Program-made: the position numbers and the translations under genes
Notes under the pieces: model-generated
The model's input: the letters and a program-made list of their open reading frames with translations, nothing else
Told to the model about the DNA's origin: nothing
The model's database searches: none
Shown: positions 1 to 9,167 of the stretch, in pieces
Numbering within the stretch: position 1 is the stretch's first letter
Layout: the number at the start of each line of letters is the position of its first letter
Source: Halomonas sp.
GTDB lineage: Bacteria; Pseudomonadota; Gammaproteobacteria; Pseudomonadales; Halomonadaceae
Assembly (NCBI RefSeq): GCF_020832045.1
Contig: NZ_JAFIFK010000027.1
Span: 27,914 to 91,913, forward strand
Direction: 5' to 3'
Length of the DNA stretch: 64,000 bases

Positions 1-56
1 GATTAGGGCGTCGTAACGAATCACTGCCAGATGCGTGTCTTGGACAGCAAGACGGG

Positions 57-75
57 ATGAGCCGATTCGGCTCAT
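57..75. terminator. Possible weak terminator hairpin downstream of the Vgb-like gene
   Basis: The arms ATGAGCCG and CGGCTCAT pair perfectly around ATT, 65 bases beyond the stop of the minus-strand gene. No T-run follows on either strand, so a Rho-independent terminator is only weakly supported. Confidence 0.3.
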
Positions 76-139
76 GGGCCAAGCGAGGCCATAAGCGCGA
101 TGCAGAGTATGTCAACGAGAGCCGTCGGAGTGGATAAGG

Positions 140-1372
140 TCAGCCATTATCCTCCACGGTTACCCGGCCGATGTGGTTGGTGCCGCTCTGGTGAATCAGC
201 AGGGCTTCGCCATCTAAGGTGGTGCGCATGTGGCGCAGGATGCCGGCATGCACAGGGCCGGAGGGGATCGGCCAGCTCTGGAAGGTTTCCGAGCCAGGAT
301 CGAAGCGCACCAGCATGTCGGGGCGAACGCCGCTTTCGTTGTACCAGATTGCACCTGCGAACACGGCGATGGCGTAGGGGTGCGAGTCCGGGCCGCTGGG
401 GGAATCCCACTCCTGTATGTCGCCCGTTTCGGGGTCATAGCGGCCCAGCCGGCCTAGCCCGGAATTGACCCACCAGATGATGCCGTCCTCATCGATATCG
501 AGCCTGCGCACGGTGGTACCGGTCTCGGGCAGCGCTATCTCAGTCACGTCCATGGTATCGGGATCGACGCGCAGCAGGCAGTTTGCGCCGTTGCAGGCGA
601 CCCAGACCGTGCCATCCTCGGCGATCTTCACACCGTAGGGGCGCGAGCCTTCTCGTGGGCTTTGCACCAACGCCACCTCGCCAGTGTCCGGCGCCAGCCG
701 GCCGATCATGTTGCTCTGCTGCAGGCTGAACCACAGGTAGCCGTCGGCCGCGAATTCGGCGGTATGCGGATCGCGCGCGGCCTCGTCGGGCATGGGATAT
801 TCGGTGATCTCGCCGCTTTCCGGGTCGAATCGGCCCATGGTGGCGTTACGGTTGCCGGTGTACCAGGCGGCGCCGTCGGGGCCGATGTTCACCGAGTGGG
901 GCCGTGCCCCGGTGGGCAGCTCGAACTCCTCCATCTCACCCGTCTCCGGGTCGAGCCGGCCAAGAATGTCCATCCCTTGCCCCACCCACCAGATGCTGCC
1001 GTCCGGCGCCTCGACCGGATCGCGCGAGCGCTGACCCAGCGTGGGCACCTTCCACTCTTCGATCTCGATGCTCAGCGGGCCATCGACCTGGGTTGCCGCC
1101 CGGTTATCGCGGGGCGGAAAGTGTTCGGCCAGGTAGTCGAGGATGTCGTCCTGCATATCGGCATCGCCCGAGAGATCGATCATGGTGGAGGCAAGAAAAT
1201 GCCATTCGTCGCGGGAGTAGCCCGAGCTGCGCTCGATCAGGTTCACCCCATGGCAGGCCGCGCAGGCGGTTTCTACCGACTCCCGGCCTTCGCCATCCGG
1301 CAGCGCGAGGGCGGCGGTGGTATGGCCAAGTGCCAGGGCGAGCAATACGGAACCGGAGATGTGGCGAGCCAT
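140..1372 (-). CDS. Exported Vgb/SMP-30-like beta-propeller with an N-terminal c-type haem motif
   Basis: A 410-residue protein with a signal peptide (hydrophobic run LLALALGHTTAALA). A CAACH haem-attachment motif follows at residues 37-41 in a short cytochrome-c-like segment. From about residue 100 come repeated blades of the form 'W..G...GRLDPETGE', as in the virginiamycin B lyase/streptogramin lyase (Vgb) propeller family. The export signal and haem motif place it in the periplasm. Fusion with a cytochrome domain suggests a redox or sensing role rather than antibiotic lysis, but the substrate is unknown. Translation starts at ATG 1372. It is monocistronic as far as can be seen, and the next gene upstream is on the same strand about 160 bases away. 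Confidence 0.8.
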   Translation of the reverse strand: MARHISGSVLLALALGHTTAALALPDGEGRESVETACAACHGVNLIERSSGYSRDEWHFLASTMIDLSGDADMQDDILDYLAEHFPPRDNRAATQVDGPLSIEIEEWKVPTLGQRSRDPVEAPDGSIWWVGQGMDILGRLDPETGEMEEFELPTGARPHSVNIGPDGAAWYTGNRNATMGRFDPESGEITEYPMPDEAARDPHTAEFAADGYLWFSLQQSNMIGRLAPDTGEVALVQSPREGSRPYGVKIAEDGTVWVACNGANCLLRVDPDTMDVTEIALPETGTTVRRLDIDEDGIIWWVNSGLGRLGRYDPETGDIQEWDSPSGPDSHPYAIAVFAGAIWYNESGVRPDMLVRFDPGSETFQSWPIPSGPVHAGILRHMRTTLDGEALLIHQSGTNHIGRVTVEDNG

Positions 1373-1534
1373 GTCGTTGTTCTCGGTTGTGGCGAGGTTC
1401 TATGAGCCTAGCCAATAACCCCGGTCCTCCCAACAGCTGAAGAGAAGCTACCTTGGGATCAGCGAATCGGACATGGCGGTGCTCCAGTGAGAGTAGCGTT
1501 GAGGAGGCCAGGATGGGCCAGGATGGCGCCAGCG

Positions 1535-2572
1535 CTATGACCCGGCTGCCGGGACAAGGACTGATTCCACCGGCCGCCGCAGCGAGCGCGGCATTTCATT
1601 ACCCCTGCCAAAGCGCACCACCAGGTCGGGCCGCCCGCCGACGATACCCAAGGCCGCGGCGAACGCCGGGCGCACGCTCGCCTCCTCCACCGGCTGGTTG
1701 AGGAAGGCGTTGCGAATGCCGAGCCGCGTAGCCTGCAAGGCAAAGCGCTGGTAGCAGCGTCCGGCTTCGACCCAGTGCGCCCTGTCATCGACTTTCGAGA
1801 TGAACACGGCGATACCGGCGGAGCTGCGCACCTGCCGGGTCACCTTGGCGTTCTCGGCGCCTTGCCGAAACAGGGCGCGAAACAGCCATCTTCCCAGCCA
1901 GCGCGGTGTGGCGGGGCTGCCCATCGAACGCGCAAAGAGCCCGTCCCCAGCCTCGAGCGCTTCCCGATTACCGAAGCGGATCCAGGCCTCGAGCTCCTGT
2001 CGAAATGACAGGTTGCCGATCTGCCGACTGTTGGCCTGCAGCACGTACTTCAAAACCTTCTCGATGGCATCGCGCTCGGTCAGCAGGCTGATGGAGACCC
2101 CGCGCCCGGTTCCTGCGGCCTGGAGCTGGCTCAACTCTTCGTCGGTGACGGCCGAGCTGTCGTAGTCGGTTCGCGAGCACTGCCGTTTGGGGATGGCCTC
2201 GAAGAGCGGCGATATTTCCGGCTCGCAGGGGGTCAGGGCAATGTGGACCTCCCCATCCCCGTCGGGCTCGAAGATGACCTCGCCCAGCATGCCGAACGCC
2301 CGCGCGGCCAGACTCAGGTTCTCGGCGGCGCATCCCAGCGAGACATAGAGATGGTGATCGTCCGGGTCGACGACCGGGGTGCGGCGTGAGAGGTCAGGCA
2401 GGATGACGATGCTCTCGTCGGTGATGCGGAAGCGCCAGCACTGGGTGTTGTGGCCGGAAGGTGCCAGGGTGGCATAGCGGATGAGTTCCTTCAGCCGAGC
2501 GGCGTGATCGTGCACCTGCCTATCGCCATGGCGCCAGGTGCCCTTGATCCTCTGCGCATAGTTCATCTCCAC
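1535..2572 (-). CDS. Acg-family nitroreductase-like FMN protein
   Basis: A 345-residue protein. The N-terminal stretch 'RYATLAPSGHNTQCWRF' matches the FMN-phosphate-binding start of nitroreductase-fold proteins. Further conserved blocks are 'VDPDDHHLYVSLGCAAENLSLAA' and a C-terminal 'RCYQRFALQATRLGIRNAFLNQPVEE'. Length and layout fit the Acg subfamily (two half-domains in one chain), in which flavin can be sequestered and nitroreductase activity is often lacking. I therefore do not assign a reaction. There is no signal peptide, so it is probably cytoplasmic. The ATG at 2572 is preceded by a GGGGTGGAG-like ribosome site. Confidence 0.75.
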   Translation of the reverse strand: MEMNYAQRIKGTWRHGDRQVHDHAARLKELIRYATLAPSGHNTQCWRFRITDESIVILPDLSRRTPVVDPDDHHLYVSLGCAAENLSLAARAFGMLGEVIFEPDGDGEVHIALTPCEPEISPLFEAIPKRQCSRTDYDSSAVTDEELSQLQAAGTGRGVSISLLTERDAIEKVLKYVLQANSRQIGNLSFRQELEAWIRFGNREALEAGDGLFARSMGSPATPRWLGRWLFRALFRQGAENAKVTRQVRSSAGIAVFISKVDDRAHWVEAGRCYQRFALQATRLGIRNAFLNQPVEEASVRPAFAAALGIVGGRPDLVVRFGRGNEMPRSLRRPVESVLVPAAGS

Positions 2573-2854
2573 CCCTCCGCCGTGCCCTCGCTTACCTCAG
2601 TTTAGCGGCTGCGGCCCCGGCAGCATCCCGGCCTGACGGAAATTCGCTTCCTTGCCGGCAACTGACAGCGTGGAAGCTGGGGCTTCACTGGCGATGTGGA
2701 AGCGCCAGCCGGGTGTGGTGACCGGTGGCGCCAGTGATGCATGTGAGCGAAGGCATGCTTTTTTCCATTGAGCCCGCCGCCCTGCCTCAGGCAGGATGGG
2801 ATGAGGAAAGCAAGTTGGCAGACACAAGCAACGGCATACCGCTGGAGGAGCCAC

Positions 2855-3190
2855 ATGCAACCGCTGAGCTACTACTACTACAACGTGCTGGAAGGCCTCG
2901 AAAAACCGTGCGATGTGCCGGCGTCGCAGCTACAGGAAAGCTTCGATATCCTGTATCGACATGGCGGGCGCATCGAAATGGACCTGATGCGCAAGGCCGA
3001 GGATAGCAATGCCCAGGGCGAGCCCTTCCATTGGTACGAGGCCCTCAATGAAGAGCAGCAGGCGAAATTGCACAAGGCCCTGGATGACGAAGATCCCGCG
3101 AAGATTCTCAAGATCATTCAGCGCAACGGCTACGCCGGCGTGCTTTATCACCATGCCTGGCATCACTTCCGCGAGTCGGGAGCCGCCTGA
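2855..3190 (+). CDS. Small conserved-looking hypothetical protein
   Basis: A 111-residue soluble protein beginning MQPLSYYYYNVLEG. I chose ATG 2855 over the longer ORF start at 2768 because GGAGGAG lies immediately upstream (2844-2850) and the extension is low-quality sequence. The chain is rich in charged and aromatic residues ('FHWYEALNEEQQAKLHKAL', 'HHAWHHF'), probably all-helical, with no membrane segment or signal. I do not recognise the family. It is followed by a good terminator, so it is likely transcribed alone. Confidence 0.6.
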   Translation: MQPLSYYYYNVLEGLEKPCDVPASQLQESFDILYRHGGRIEMDLMRKAEDSNAQGEPFHWYEALNEEQQAKLHKALDDEDPAKILKIIQRNGYAGVLYHHAWHHFRESGAA

Positions 3191-3262
3191 GGCCTGACGA
3201 GGATGACACCAGCACGTCGGACGAATCACGCCGACTGCTTTATAAGCTAGCTTTGATTTACA

Positions 3263-3292
3263 GGGCCGCTTTCCACGGGAAGCGGCCCTTTT
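3263..3292 (+). terminator. Rho-independent terminator after the small hypothetical gene
   Basis: GGGCCGCTT and AAGCGGCCC form a 9-bp GC-rich stem around an 8-base loop and are followed by TTTT. It lies 73 bases after the stop at 3190 and separates this gene from the TetR-MFS unit. Confidence 0.8.
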
Positions 3293-3383
3293 ACTTTCCG
3301 GCTGCCGTTCACCGGCTGTGTGCCGTCAAGACATCTTCGTTTGACACATCCCTTCCCCTGGTCTTAGATGACCCTATATTTAG

Positions 3384-3397
3384 ATAGATCGATCTAT
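3384..3397. promoter_or_regulatory. Perfect 14-bp palindrome, probable TetR operator
   Basis: ATAGATCGATCTAT is a perfect palindrome whose end lies 16 bases before the TetR-family ATG. It sits in an otherwise AT-rich promoter-like stretch. TetR repressors commonly bind such sites to control themselves and the adjacent transporter. The operator role is inferred from position and symmetry. Confidence 0.6.
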
Positions 3398-3413
3398 ATA
3401 GGAAGGTCATCCA

Positions 3414-3980
3414 ATGCCAGCATCCAAGCGTGAACAGTTGCTCGCCACGGCGGAGCGACTCTTCTACGAACAGGGTTTTCATGCCACCGGTATCGACCGC
3501 GTGGTGGCCGCCGCGGGGGTAGTGCGCATGACGCTCTACAATCACTTCGCCTCCAAGGAGGCCCTGGTGGCAGCTGTGCTGCAGGTCCGCCATGCGCGTT
3601 TCATCGCCAGCCTGGAGGCAGCGACGGCCTCCGCCCCGCCGGGCCAGGTGACAACCGCCCTTGTCGATGCCCATGCCCGTTGGCTGGAAGGCGACAGCCA
3701 GCATGGCTGCATCATGGTCAAGGCGATGGGTGAGTTCGCCGAGCACAGCGCCGAGATTCATGCCATTGCGACAACCGCCAAGGCCGACCTGCTGGCCCGC
3801 CTGGAAGCCGCCGTGGCTCGTGATGGCCTGGACCACCACGCCAGCCTGGCGCGACACCTGTTCATGGTGCTGGAAGGCAGCAATACGGCAGTGGCTCTGT
3901 GGGGCGTGAAAACGGCACTGGCCGATACCCGAGCGGTGATCGATACGCTCCTCGCAGCGGCTCGGAGCGAAGCCCCATGA
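3414..3980 (+). CDS. TetR/AcrR-family transcriptional repressor
   Basis: A 188-residue regulator. The N-terminal helix-turn-helix spans about residues 8-55 ('LLATAERLFYEQGFHATGIDRV' then 'VVRMTLYNHFASKEALV'). The remaining helical region is the ligand-binding and dimerisation domain typical of the family. The stop codon overlaps the start of the MFS gene (ATGA, 3977-3980), so the two are translationally coupled. A perfect palindrome just upstream is the likely autoregulatory operator. It probably represses the transporter until a substrate binds; the ligand is unknown. Confidence 0.88.
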   Translation: MPASKREQLLATAERLFYEQGFHATGIDRVVAAAGVVRMTLYNHFASKEALVAAVLQVRHARFIASLEAATASAPPGQVTTALVDAHARWLEGDSQHGCIMVKAMGEFAEHSAEIHAIATTAKADLLARLEAAVARDGLDHHASLARHLFMVLEGSNTAVALWGVKTALADTRAVIDTLLAAARSEAP

Positions 3981-5182
3981 AGCCCCTTTCCTCTCTCGGC
4001 ATGGCGGCCCTTGGCAGCGGAATCATTGCCATCACCTACGGCCTGGCTCGCTTCGTATTCGGGCTTTTTCTGCCTTCGATACGCGACGAGCTGACGATCT
4101 CCTCCACCATGGCGGGTGTGATCGGCGCCCTGCCCTTTCTCAGCTTCGTCTTCGCGATTCTTGCCGCACCCTGGGTGACACAGCGCCTGGGGGTACGCCG
4201 TGCGGGCGTCGTCGCCGCCGGTCTGGCCAGTGTCGGGTTGATGACGATTGCCTTGGCGCCTACGTCGCTGCTATTGGCCATGGGCGTGCTGGTGTGCGGG
4301 ATCAGCACCGGGCTTTCCTCGCCGGTAATGGCCCAGGCGGTTTACCGGGTCGTGCGGTCGGAGCTGAGGGGGCGGGTCAACGCCACCATCAATGCGGGCA
4401 CCAGTCTCGGTATCGCGCTGGCCATGCCAGCGGTGCTGCTGTGGGCGGAGGCCTGGCGCACTTCTTATACCGTCTTTGCGGCCCTGGCCGCGTTGGCAGC
4501 GCTGGCGGCACTCTGCTTTCTGCCTCGGGACGACCAGGGCAGCTCACTTCCAAGGCTCAGCCTGCTGGTCAAACAGGTGAGCCGGGAGCAGTGGCTCGGG
4601 ATCGCCCGGTTGAGCGGCCTGGCCGTAGGCATGGGGTGCGTGAGTGCTGTCTATTGGGTGTTCGCCCCGGATGCGGTGATCAACGCCGGGGGGCTGGCAT
4701 CGAGCCAGACCGCCTGGATGTGGTTGGCGGTGGGCATCGGGGGGTTGGCAGGCGCCGGCGCCGGGGACCTCATCGCGCGCTTCGGGACCGTTGCTAGCCA
4801 TGCAGCCGGGCTCACGGTGATGTCGCTAAGCCTCGCACTGCTGGCCCTCGATCCCGGCAACTTCCCCCTCGCCATGGCCTCCGCCGCGCTGTTCGGTGTT
4901 GGGTATATGACCCTCACCGGCTTCTATCTGGTCAGGAGCACTCAGATCATGGCCGATGCGCCCGCCTTGGGCCCGGTGCTGCCGCTGCTTGCCACCTCGG
5001 TGGGGCAGGTAGCCGGCTCTCCGCTGGCCGGCTGGCTGGTCGATGCCGAAGGCTATGTCACCACTTTCACGCTCTTCACCGTGATGGGCCTCACCATCGC
5101 CTGGCTGGGCTCCTGGGTGCTGAAGGACGCATTCGGCGCATGGATCAAGCGGCACATTATTTGCCGAGGCAGCCCACGGTAA
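3977..5182 (+). CDS. MFS transporter, probably an efflux pump
   Basis: A 401-residue integral inner-membrane protein with about 12 hydrophobic segments. It starts MKPLSSLGMAALGSGIIAITYGLARF. I chose ATG 3977 because it overlaps the TetR stop by ATGA; the longer ORF start at 3899 reads through the end of tetR in another frame. MFS-like loops follow TM2 ('WVTQRLGVRRAGVV') and recur in the second half. Coupling to a TetR repressor suggests export of a toxic or signalling compound, but the substrate cannot be read from sequence. Confidence 0.85.
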   Translation: MKPLSSLGMAALGSGIIAITYGLARFVFGLFLPSIRDELTISSTMAGVIGALPFLSFVFAILAAPWVTQRLGVRRAGVVAAGLASVGLMTIALAPTSLLLAMGVLVCGISTGLSSPVMAQAVYRVVRSELRGRVNATINAGTSLGIALAMPAVLLWAEAWRTSYTVFAALAALAALAALCFLPRDDQGSSLPRLSLLVKQVSREQWLGIARLSGLAVGMGCVSAVYWVFAPDAVINAGGLASSQTAWMWLAVGIGGLAGAGAGDLIARFGTVASHAAGLTVMSLSLALLALDPGNFPLAMASAALFGVGYMTLTGFYLVRSTQIMADAPALGPVLPLLATSVGQVAGSPLAGWLVDAEGYVTTFTLFTVMGLTIAWLGSWVLKDAFGAWIKRHIICRGSPR

Positions 5183-5229
5183 CTAGGCTGAACCTTCATT
5201 CCGATGATATTCGACAGGAGGTTGAATCC

Positions 5230-5718
5230 ATGTCCAGCCCTGAGCATAAGCAGAAGATCTGGAAGATGATCAAGGACATTCAAGTCGGCATGCTGGTGAC
5301 GCTGGACGACGATGTGCCGCACGCCCGACCGATGCATCTGGTGCAGAAGGAGTATGACGGCACCCTGTGGTTTTTCACCCGGCGCAGTGCCGAGAAGGTA
5401 TCCGAAACCAACCGGGACCATGACGTCTGCCTTAGTTTTTCCGATCAGGACAATGGCGTGTACGTGTCGCTCTCGGGCAAGGCCAACCTGAGCGATGACC
5501 GCGAGCTGATCGAAAAATACTGGAACCCGTTCGTCGCGGCCTGGTTCACCGACGGCAAGGACGACCCGGACCTCGCCCTGCTGGAAATCAAGGTGACCAT
5601 GGGCGAGCACTGGAAGGCCAAGGAGAGCAAGGTGTTCCAGCTCTATGAGTTCGCCAAGGCCAACATCAAGAAGGACGCCAAGCCCAATGTGGGCGAGAAC
5701 GAGAAGTTCGGCGGTTGA
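5230..5718 (+). CDS. Pyridoxamine 5'-phosphate oxidase-like (general stress protein) flavoprotein
   Basis: A 162-residue split-barrel protein. It starts at ATG 5230 behind an AGGAGG ribosome site rather than at the ORF-track start 5140. Blocks 'IKDIQVGMLVTLDDDVPHARPMHL', 'LWFFTRRSAEKVSE' and 'VSLSGKANLSDDRELIEKYW' match the general stress protein 26-like PNPOx family, which binds flavin (FMN/FAD or F420 relatives). Cytoplasmic. The enzyme activity of most members is undefined. It follows the MFS gene on the same strand with 47 bases between them. Confidence 0.85.
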   Translation: MSSPEHKQKIWKMIKDIQVGMLVTLDDDVPHARPMHLVQKEYDGTLWFFTRRSAEKVSETNRDHDVCLSFSDQDNGVYVSLSGKANLSDDRELIEKYWNPFVAAWFTDGKDDPDLALLEIKVTMGEHWKAKESKVFQLYEFAKANIKKDAKPNVGENEKFGG

Positions 5719-5742
5719 TCTCGCATAGCGAGCACACGATGC

Positions 5743-5777
5743 ACCTTGTTTGAGCGACACCTGCGCTCAAACAAGGT
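5743..5777. terminator. Perfect 14-bp inverted repeat between convergent genes
   Basis: ACCTTGTTTGAGCG and its exact complement are separated by 7 bases. The right arm covers the last codons and stop of the minus-strand CocE-like gene. Position between convergent genes suggests a bidirectional terminator, although no long T-run follows. Confidence 0.6.
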
Positions 5778-7809
5778 CGCGCGGGATCTCCTCGTCCCAA
5801 CTCTTGGCAAAAACCCGGGTAGCGCCCTCAAAGGCATCCAGCGTCGCTCGCAAACGAAAGGTTGATGCGTTGGCGGTCATCAAAGTACGGGTGACACTGC
5901 GTACTTTCCAATCCCCACGCCGGAAACTGCGCTCCCACTCAGTCCAGCCGCTCAGGCTGTCGTAGTTGCCGTAGGAATAGGTATAGCGCTCGACGACCCG
6001 GGACGAGAGTTCGAGCTCGATGTCGTCGAGACGAAAGGTGCCTTGGTCATTGATGACTTCGAGTGTGGTCTTGTCATTGGCCAGATCACGTATCACGCAC
6101 CACGCTTCGTGGCTCGGCTGTATCACGCTAACCGCCAGCGGGGGCGCGCCCTCAGGTAGTCCAAACGGGCTTAGCGCCGCTTCTTCCTGAGGCTGGGGCT
6201 CGCGACAGGGCAAGATCAGCCGGCAGCCGGCAGGATGCACTGTCAGCTTGACGGGCACGGGCGACGGCCAGGCCAACGGCCAGTAACTGCTCGAGAGCGA
6301 GAGCCGCATGGCGTTGCCAACGGGAAACTTCTGCGCGATATGTTTTAGCAGTACCCGCACCCGATAACGCTTGCCAGGCTCCAGGGGCTCGGGAAATTCG
6401 TCACTGTCACGGTGGGTCAGGTTCAGCAGGCCATAGGTAATCCGTGTTGCCTTATCGTCATCGGCAATATCGCTGAGCCTTATCGCCACCATCGCTACCG
6501 GTTGGTCGGCTTGGATGTCGAGTTCGACGACGGGTTGTCCGCAAATCTCGATCTCTTGTTCGAGGCGTGCCGTCTGGAATACCAACGAGCCACCGTCCTC
6601 GTCGCGTTGATCGTGAGGCAGGTCCGGCGGGGCATTGTAGGAACACCACTTGCCAGCATACAGCCCTACCGCCAGCGGCGAGCGCACGGAAAGTGGAAGA
6701 TCCTCTACCGATACGGAAGCTGCGCCGCCCTGCGGGTCAGGCAGCAAGCCATGACCGCTGGTGAGGCGAAAGTGTTTCGGTTCGATGCGCGGCGATGGCC
6801 AGCTCGGTTCGGCAACCCAGCGCCCCGGCCGTAGCTCATAGCGGGCCGACGGCGGAACCGATTCCTGCATCCATACGCGCAGCATCGGCTCGGCCATGAT
6901 GCCCGTTTCCTTGCCCTTCAACCACTGGTCCCACCAGCGCAGGGATTCCTGCATGAAGCCGATGGCCGGGCCCGGAACCCCAAGGTGGGGATACTTGTGC
7001 GCCCAGGGGCCAACCAGGCCCTTGCGTGGCACCTCGAGTCCTGCGAGCAAGCGGAACACGGCGTTGCAGTAGCCGTCTGCCCAGCCGCTAACCGCATAGA
7101 CGGGGCAGCGAATGCGCGAGAAGTCCTCGCAGACCGAGCCATGCTTCCAATAGTCGTCGCGACGCTGATGCCGTAGCCAGGTAGCCAGCCACAGCCCGCT
7201 ATCCTCGAGACGCTTCTGCCACATCTCCCGCCAGCGCTCGCCGACCAGTAGCGGGTCGGGTGGGCAGGTATTGGCATCGAACATGGTCGAGGCCCACGAA
7301 AGATTGTCGCCGAGCAGGCAGCCACCCATGTGATGGACATCATCGGCGTAGCGATCGTCGGTCGAGCAAATCGTGATGACGGCCTTCAGCTCGGGCGGCT
7401 GCATTGCCGCAATTTGCAGGCCGTTGAACCCGCCCCATGAGATGCCGATCATGCCTACCGCGCCGGTACACCAGGGTTGCTGGCCCAGCCAGTGAAGGAT
7501 TTCGACGCCATCGTCGAGCTCCTGTTGCAGGTATTCGTCGGTCAGCACCCCTTCCGACTCGCCGCTGCCGCGGATGTCTACACGTACCCCGGCATAGCCG
7601 TGGCCGGCCCAATAAGCATGCGTCTGAGCGTCGCGTATCGCCGTCAGGTCTCGCTTGCGATATGGCAGGTACTCGAGGATAGCCGGCACCGGATCGCTTT
7701 CGGCATCCACCGGGCGCCAGATACGCACGCCCAGCCGGCAGCCATCAGCCAGAGTGATCCAGCACTCCTCTTCCTGCACGTTGCGGGGATAATCGCTGAC
7801 GATATGCAT
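5767..7809 (-). CDS. CocE/NonD-family hydrolase (X-Pro dipeptidyl-peptidase/amino-acid ester hydrolase type)
   Basis: A 680-residue alpha/beta-hydrolase. 'ILEYLPYRKRD' and 'GYAGVRVDIRGSGES' are characteristic of the CocE/PepX family. The nucleophile elbow is 'GISWGG'. A C-terminal jelly-roll region contains 'PVAMVAIRLSDI' and 'YRVRVLLKHIAQKFPVGNAMRLSLSSS', matching the X-Pro_dipeptidyl-peptidase C domain. There is no signal peptide, so it is probably cytoplasmic. It is the second gene of an operon, 56 bases after the ATP-grasp gene, and the pair is divergent from cphBA-iadA. Hydrolysis of a peptide or amide made or stored nearby is plausible but unproven. Confidence 0.85.
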   Translation of the reverse strand: MHIVSDYPRNVQEEECWITLADGCRLGVRIWRPVDAESDPVPAILEYLPYRKRDLTAIRDAQTHAYWAGHGYAGVRVDIRGSGESEGVLTDEYLQQELDDGVEILHWLGQQPWCTGAVGMIGISWGGFNGLQIAAMQPPELKAVITICSTDDRYADDVHHMGGCLLGDNLSWASTMFDANTCPPDPLLVGERWREMWQKRLEDSGLWLATWLRHQRRDDYWKHGSVCEDFSRIRCPVYAVSGWADGYCNAVFRLLAGLEVPRKGLVGPWAHKYPHLGVPGPAIGFMQESLRWWDQWLKGKETGIMAEPMLRVWMQESVPPSARYELRPGRWVAEPSWPSPRIEPKHFRLTSGHGLLPDPQGGAASVSVEDLPLSVRSPLAVGLYAGKWCSYNAPPDLPHDQRDEDGGSLVFQTARLEQEIEICGQPVVELDIQADQPVAMVAIRLSDIADDDKATRITYGLLNLTHRDSDEFPEPLEPGKRYRVRVLLKHIAQKFPVGNAMRLSLSSSYWPLAWPSPVPVKLTVHPAGCRLILPCREPQPQEEAALSPFGLPEGAPPLAVSVIQPSHEAWCVIRDLANDKTTLEVINDQGTFRLDDIELELSSRVVERYTYSYGNYDSLSGWTEWERSFRRGDWKVRSVTRTLMTANASTFRLRATLDAFEGATRVFAKSWDEEIPRDLV

Positions 7810-7865
7810 GATCTGCTCCCTTTACCGTAACGGGTTTTCTCACGATCCATGCCGCGAAGCGCCCG

Positions 7866-9167
7866 TCAGCCGACGATGTCCTCGAACGCGAAATGCAGCT
7901 GCTCGGCAAGACGTAGGTAGTTCTCTTCCAGCTCGTCTTCGGCATCTGCGCCCATCCACACGTATGCCAGGGCGTAGCTGTAGCTGTCTTGCTCTGGCAA
8001 GGAGGACAAGCGCATACCGACCTCGACCTGAACCGTGATCAAGGTGCCGGGGAAGGCTTGATGTAATGCCTCGATCTCTGCGGCACTAGGCACTTGGCTG
8101 ACGGTGGCGTCGACGAAGAACACCCGATAGAAGAATTTCCCTGCGACCTTGAATGCCCCTTGGCGGCTAGGCATATCTGGCACTCGCCCCAGGGCCAAGT
8201 CGACCGTCACTTGCTGATGGCTGACCCCATCGACCTTTTCGAACAGGTCGCAGTGCGATTGCGCAATACGGGTATTGATCTCAAGCAGCCAGATGCGGTC
8301 TTGCACTTCGTCCCAGAAGTATTCGACGTTGAAGGCCGCATTGTCGTAGCCGATATGAGCCATGATTTGACGAGTCAGCTCGTGCATCTTGGTCTGAATG
8401 GAAGAAGGCAGACGAGACGGATAGCGATAACAGAAGAAACTCAGAACTTGCGGGTAGCGAATCGAGTCGACAATGGCATAAGGCACAACATCACCTTGAA
8501 ATACGTATCCCTCGACCGTACATTGCCATCCACCAATAATCTCTTCCGCCATGCAGTGGCCACCATCGACCGAGCGTACGTCGTCAGGCAGAATGGCATG
8601 CTCAAGAACGTAATTGAAAGGCTCGGAAATCGTCCCGATGCCTTCACATAACTGCGCCACGGCATAGGTGAAGTCTTCTGGGCTTTCTATGCGAAATCCC
8701 AGTCGCGAGCCGGACGACTTGATCGGTTTGACGAAGAAAGGAAAATAGAGCCCCGCTTCCCCGATGTGCTGCAATGCCTGGGTGTCGAAGGGGTCGAAGG
8801 CGGTAAAGCGCGGTATATGATCGGCAATCACCTCCTGCTGAACGCGCCGACTCCAATACTTATGTTCACATTTGAGCAAACTTTCGAGACTGGTGGAGCG
8901 CGTACCGAATCGCTGACAGAGCAGCGGCAGCATGGTCGAGACGGGAAAATCCATGTACCCGACGATAGCATCGATAGACCCTTTGAATTCTTTCAACTGG
9001 GTTTCGGCTCTGGACAACATGTCTTCGATAGGAAAGATTTCGGTATCATTGACTTCCGCAGGGTCGATCACGCCATGAAACCGATAATTCTTAGCCCCTC
9101 GTAAATGCCCGAGCCGTATACGGTTAAGTTCATCCAGCCCGACAACAAACACATTCCGAACGCTCAT
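7866..9167 (-). CDS. ATP-grasp ligase of unknown product, operonic with a hydrolase
   Basis: A 433-residue protein. ATG 9167 is preceded by AGGAGGCGATC, better than the track start at 9320. A Rossmann-like N-terminus ('VRNVFVVGLDELNRIRL') precedes an ATP-grasp fold: 'YFPFFVKPIKSSGSRLGFRI' for nucleotide binding and 'NVEYFWDEVQDRIWLLEINTR' with the Glu and Asn metal ligands. A C-terminal lid domain follows. ATP-grasp enzymes of this size usually form a carboxylate-amine bond through an acylphosphate. It is the first gene of a minus-strand pair with the CocE-like hydrolase and is divergent from the cyanophycin operon. The substrates are unknown. Confidence 0.8.
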   Translation of the reverse strand: MSVRNVFVVGLDELNRIRLGHLRGAKNYRFHGVIDPAEVNDTEIFPIEDMLSRAETQLKEFKGSIDAIVGYMDFPVSTMLPLLCQRFGTRSTSLESLLKCEHKYWSRRVQQEVIADHIPRFTAFDPFDTQALQHIGEAGLYFPFFVKPIKSSGSRLGFRIESPEDFTYAVAQLCEGIGTISEPFNYVLEHAILPDDVRSVDGGHCMAEEIIGGWQCTVEGYVFQGDVVPYAIVDSIRYPQVLSFFCYRYPSRLPSSIQTKMHELTRQIMAHIGYDNAAFNVEYFWDEVQDRIWLLEINTRIAQSHCDLFEKVDGVSHQQVTVDLALGRVPDMPSRQGAFKVAGKFFYRVFFVDATVSQVPSAAEIEALHQAFPGTLITVQVEVGMRLSSLPEQDSYSYALAYVWMGADAEDELEENYLRLAEQLHFAFEDIVG

